Source: a virus
DNA: 28,167 nucleotides
IMG/VR virus record: IMGVR_UViG_3300022934_000129
Location: 1 to 28,167 of that record
Direction: 5' to 3' (one strand)
Below, in pieces: positions 1 to 6,000 of the stretch. How positions within the stretch are numbered: the first letter of the stretch is position 1; every line of letters begins with the position of its first letter. The position numbers and the translations under genes were made by a program. Under the pieces are notes generated by a model, which did no database searches, was not told the DNA's origin, and saw only the letters and a program-made list of their open reading frames with translations.

Positions 1-3000
1 CTCGATGCCACCCTCTACGTTTCCGAACGCTTCGGGGATGGCGCGGAACATATCGAAGTACTCGGTCAGGGCCGTGTCGATGGCATCGGCGTTGTCCTTC
101 CCGAACCTCTTGAGCAGGACGGAGCGGATAGATGCGTCACGCAAACCCAGCTCCCGACCACGGGCCACGAGGTCAGCGATGGTGGCCGGCTCAGCCATGG
201 CTTCCACCACCACCTTCTGTTCTGCGGCGCGGCCTTCAAAGTCCTTGCCCGTGTATGGGCGCTCATCGGCATTGTAGATTTCGATGATGCGCTCCTCCAG
301 CTCGCGGGCCCGCTGCTCGGCTTCGTATTCAATCCTGTCTTGAATGTCTTCCGACCTCTGCTTGCGGTAAGCCTCAAAGATTCTGAAGAGCCTACCATTA
401 CGAGTAACGTAGCGACTACCATTACTGGCACGACCGAGACCGAAGCCCTCTTTGGCCAACATCTTTCCAAACTGGATGATGTTTTCTGTCGGGGCATCAT
501 TGGGCATGAAGCCCTTCTCGTTCACGTTGTATCTGACGGCAGCGTCATGCAGTGGTTCGCTTATCCTTTGCTCCGCTCCACTCTTCCTAGGGACGGCGTT
601 AACGATAGACTCATTGAGCTTCGGGATGTTGAACACAACAGCCTCGCGCATGGGCGTCATCACGCCACCGACGTAGTATCCGTCAAAGCCTGCGCTCATG
701 AATAGGACTGATAACGCACGAACTCCACCCCCGTCTGGAGGCAGGTATCCATTTGCGATACGTATCGCTCGTTCCGAGTTGGTGACGTCCAACTGAGCGA
801 TATCAAGCACTGCGGCACCGAGAGTCATAAGGCCGATTTGACGACGGTTGTACATCCTTATCAGCTCGATAGACGTCTCCATCGGAGTGTCAGAGTTCTC
901 CTCCGCGTCATTAACGGCATCGTAAAACTCCTTTAGGTAACGCTCTTCAAGGGACTTTACGTCCTCCGCACGCATCCTAGGCTCGTCCCTCGTCATCTCC
1001 TCGGCTGCCATGCGCAGGAGGCCCTCGACATCAATCTTGGTGCCGTCCTCCTCACTCAGCTCGAACATGTTCAGGTTCGACTTATCTACGTACACATCGT
1101 AAGACCCGTAGTCTCGCGCCTTCGTGGCATCGTCGGTGAAGTAGAACCCGTATCCCAGCCTAGCCCTTGAGCCACCCCGTATGTACGCAGGACTGAACGC
1201 AGCAAAAGCGGCGTTAGCCCCGTGCATAAGGAGGCCCTGTGCTTGCGCTTCCTTCAGTGTCGAGGGGAGTTTGGTGTTCTCTGCCTCGTTCTCGGATACG
1301 CGTTGCTCCGCTGCCCCGGGCTTCACATCGTAAATGACCGTGCCGTAGGTGGAGTTGTCCATGTCGCTACCGGGCGTAGCGTACACGCCATCGTAGCCAA
1401 GGACTTTCATCACCACCGTGGACCGTGAGTCTACGTTACCCGGCTCATTGTACATCCGCTTGGCGTCCGACCTGAGCTTCGTCCGTCGAGACTGCACCTC
1501 ACTGTTCCTTCGAATCTGCTCCTGAAGCACCTCATCGGAGGCGTCTATGTCAAGCTGTTCTTCAGCGTAGAACTCATCATACCGGCCCAAAGCCATGATG
1601 ACACGAAAGAAGTCCGATTCACTAAACTCGTCCTTTTCTCTACCATAGGTAGTATTGACATCCCTTAGCGCGTCATGCAGCTTCATGCTTGCCGGAGCGA
1701 GGTTGTAGTCTCGGATGTCTACGGCAGTAACTTCCCGGTCGTCATACTCCTCCGCCTGCTTTCTGTCTCCAAAGAAGTACGCACCGGTACCGAAGTGTCC
1801 CGTGCTTCGGCCGCCGGACATCATGCCTCGCGGCTCAGCCTTGGAGTCTACAGCCCCGGACCGATAGACAATGGTCGGACCCTCGGTGTCTACACTGACG
1901 CGTTGCTCAGCAGCCCCGGGCTTCACATCGTAGATGACCGTGCCGTAGGTGTAGTTGTCCAGCTCAGTACCAACAGCATTGACCCCCTCGTATCCAAGGG
2001 CTTTCATCACCGATGTAGACGGGCTGTCCACATTCCCCGGCTCATTGTACAAGCGAGTAGCCTCAGCCGCAATACGCCGTGCCGTGCTCTCATCAAGGAG
2101 CTGGTCCTTGTAAATCCGCAGGGCATCGTTCATGTAGTAGAAGTCCCTAAAGGACGGCCCTTGCTCTACGGCTACCTGTGCATACTGTATCTCTTTAGGA
2201 GCAATCGTATGTGGACGACCCTCTCTATTGGCCTTCATGGCACGCTTGTTTACTTCCTGTAGTGCTGCATGAAGGAAGTAACTAGCTGGCGCAAGCCTGT
2301 AATCCGTTATGTCCAGCTCGGTAACTGGCCTGTTAGTCCGCTCGGCATTAGATTCCGCCGCGCTCTTATCTCCGAAGAAGTAAAAGCCTGTACCGAAGTG
2401 ACCCGTGCTACGACCGGACAACGCCTCACTTCTGGGCTCTACCTTATTGACTAGGTCTCCGGCACGATAGACGCGTTGCTCAGCAGCTTGCGCACCTCTT
2501 TGCTCAGCGGCGCGGCCTTCGGCAGCCGGTTCACCCACTCGGGCAGCGGCGTCTCCCACGTCTCTTCCGGCGCCTCGCCGTACAGAAAGAACTTCGCGTC
2601 CTCTTGATTCGGCTTGAGCTTCAATGCCTTCGAGTAAGTCAGATAGCTGCGCTTCAATTCCTCTGCTTGTTGCCCACCCGGGGTTTTCGCTTGGGTTCTC
2701 GGCGATGATTCGTCTTGTCCTTTCATATGGCGTTAGTGTTTCGTCGTTGAGCAACCGCTTCAGCAGTTCAACATTGGCTTTAATTTCAGATGCAGTACGG
2801 TTCTTGTTGTTGATGCCCGTGCGCTGTGCCTCCCAAGTGATGGATTGCATCTCGCGTGGCAGTATTCCAGCGATTTCTGCGGCATTGATGTACGCTTCTT
2901 TGATGAGCGCATACTCTATACTGCGCCCACCCTTGAACACACCAAAGCCACCAGCATCATTGGCGGACATAGGAATGCCCAGCGCCACCGAAGCAGCGTG

Positions 3001-6000
3001 AGTATCGGCGGTGACATATGGACTCGTAGAGTTGGGGTCTACGATATTGTTGTAGAAGTTCCGGACCTTGTTTCCCCCGCCCAATTGCTCTCGGATATTT
3101 TCTATCGAGGGGTTGCGGTACATATCCATAGCCTTGGCTATCTCTACCGGAGAGCTCCAACGTATCGGGGTGCTATCGAAACCAATGAAGTCGCCGTCGG
3201 GCGTAGTCATCAGCACCTTACCGGGATACATGGCTTGGTCGATGGCACGCAAGAGGTTGGTCTGCACAGTTACTGGTACCCCTTGAGCCTCCATCTCGTT
3301 GAGCGTCATGCCCTCATACTGAGCAAACTCTGCGGCAAGTTGCTTGCCCCACTTGCTTGGCCCCTTGCGGTCCATATTCAGGGCCAGTGCCTTGTCGAAC
3401 ACCTCCCTTGAGAACGGCGTGTCCGAGTGGTTTTCCAAGACCTCGAACGTGCGCTCAGCAACAGCGATGTTATTGAACCAATCGTTCTGTGGGCTAAGGG
3501 CAGCAAGGACTCCGGCTGCCTCCTCTACAGTAACACCATAGATTTCCGCCATGCGGTTCGCTACCCTGTTGGCTCCTACGTACCACTCCTTCGATGCTGC
3601 CACAAACTCTGGAGTCAGAGTGTCGTAGACGGCGAGGACGTTCTGCGTCATCACCTCCACCGCCTCGGCGAGGATTTCGTTGGTGGTCTCCTTGACGCGC
3701 TCTAGCAGCTTCGCCCTCTTCGCCTTGGCTTTATTGCCGTCTCCCTTTACGGCAGCAACGGCATTGCTCCTGCGATTCAGGAGCGACAGCAGCCTCTTGT
3801 TCTCATACGGCAGCTCGATGGTGTACTTAACGCCATCCTTGGTGTACACGACTTTGCCTGACGCCAGCCGCCTAGCGGTACCCACGGCAGCAGAAACGCG
3901 AGACGTGATGGTCCCATCGATATCGTCAAAGCGGAAATCGTCCTCAAGGAATGCGTCCCTTTTTTCAGTGGCATCAATTCTTACCGTGGGGCTAATCTGC
4001 CCAGCCTTGACTGGCTCATTGCCTTCAATATCAATACCTGTCCCATCGGTCTTGATGTCCACCCGCTGCTCTGCGGCGCGGGTCGGCTCCTGCCCCGGCT
4101 CAATGATGGCGCGGTTGAGCTTGTCGAAGTTCCAGATGGCACTGATGATTCCATACCCCGTCTCATCCATGTTGACCGCACGACCGAAGTCGGCACCGTC
4201 AAAACCAAAAGCCTCTTGAATGAGCGCCGCCACCTGAGCCTGCTGAGGGATGTCGTAGGTGATGACATCGGGTGTGGTGGACCTGTTGGCAAGCTCGCGA
4301 GGTACCATCTTGACATCTCCGAATACCGCCTCAGCGGAACCCTCGATAAGCACATTAGCCCATGCAGCACCGGCCTTCAGCTCTGCCAAGCTTTGAAGGA
4401 CGATGGCCTTTTCAGGGAAGTACACCAACTCACCGGTCTCATCGAGTTCCTCTAGCTCCATCTTCGCGAAGTCGCGCAGCTTCTTGGCTTGCTCCTCGGT
4501 AATGCGAGTATCGCCATCAAGGAGGTTCAACTGATTCAGGTCAATCAGCGTTACGCGGTCTCCATACCTACGGAACACAGAGTTGCTTTGACCCGCCGAG
4601 GTGGTGTAGAAACCGTATCCATAGATGGTACGCTTGAGTTTCTCTGGCAACACCTTCGTGATATCTACGTCTCCGAAGTGGAAGGCCACACCTTGTTTGG
4701 CCATGGACTCCATCTGCTCGTCGGAGAAGTCGTCAACCTTCTGCTCGGCAGCACCGAGGTTCTCTTCAGTCTGTTGGCGGTCGGTCGTTAACGACCGTAG
4801 TGCTTCGGTCTCACGAGCCGTAACGGTTTCGCCACGAGATACCTGACCGGCGAGGCGCTCAAGCAACGAGATGATTTGCTTATCGCGGGCCGTAAGGTCA
4901 GGAGAGAGCGTGAGCTCAACGCCAAGGAGTTTACCAAGGCGCTCGAGGAACCGAGCGATAACGCTCTTGCCCTTCCTGTCCAGCGTGGGGTATGCCGCAG
5001 CCAGCTCACCAAAGAACTCCGCCACATACTCCTCGTTCATCTGCCCCGCATCGTACAGTTGCTGGTACTTGTCCAGCTTGGCAGCCAAAGGCTTGTCCGC
5101 CGGGATGACCTTCTTCAGGGTGGTGACGAACTCACCCATCAGCTCCTGTATCTGCGCACTGTCGATAGTGTTGCGCAGGATAGCGTGGAACGTTTCGTGT
5201 GCTACGGTAGTCTCCGAAGCCAGAGGCGCGAAGATGTGTATGGTCTTGTCGTCCGTACCGATGAATCCAGCAGACCTCTCTCCGGTCAGTCCGTTCTCCT
5301 GTGCAGCCTGTTGGTACGAAGCCTTGTCGTTGTGGATGATGATGTTGGCATCGGGGAAGTTCTTCGCCAAAGCCTTCTTGGCATTGGAGGCCAAACGCTT
5401 CAAACGCTTCAGGGGGATACGCCCCTGCACCTCGGGCTCGCCGAGCACCTCTACTTCGGCAGCCTCTTGGTCGAGAGTCTCAAGCCTCTTCTGGTCCGCC
5501 TCGATATCCTCCTTGTTGTCCTCAAGGAAAGCTTGTTCCACCTCGTTTAGCTCTACCTCATCGTTGAGCTTCTCTGCAATGGACTCAAGGATGACAGCCT
5601 TTCGGTCGGGGTCTAGCGTCCCTTGCTCTTCCGCTTGGAGGTCTTCTTGGGTGGCTTCCCGTACTTGTTCGTCCACTGGCGGGCTAACTCCGGGTTGTTC
5701 GCCCACAGGTACCTCCGCTGCTTCTCGCTTTTGAATGGCATTTCTCCTAGTATCTAGTTCTTGTTTCGTTTGTGGGTCTCCATAGACCTTAGCCTTCTTC
5801 AGTTGCTTCGGCGTAGCCTCTTGAATCTGAGCAAGAAAATCCTCACGCGTTACACTCTTTCCGTTAAACTTGTATGAGGCCGGTATATCCGCACCAAGAC
5901 CCTCGAGGTTGACCCTCTTTTCAGGTAACGCGCTGTTCTCCGCGATGTACGCAATCTCCTCATTGATTTCCGAGATGCGCTTTCCGAACACCTGCTTAGC

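Noticed and set aside
301-330. EAEQRARE at residues ~2848-2855 as a tenth border motif
   Set aside because: It lies inside a continuous charged helix without the V or I that follows in most copies and without a domain border; probably coincidence.
597-604. Short palindrome cgttaacg as a third copy of the shared palindrome core
   Set aside because: Only 8 bases match; expected by chance in a window of this size.
4876-5734. Overlapping plus-strand open frames of 224 and 287 codons opposite the zincin region
   Set aside because: The minus-strand frame carries the HETFH domain in a continuous giant gene; the plus frames are Ser- or Leu/Val-rich and show no domain.
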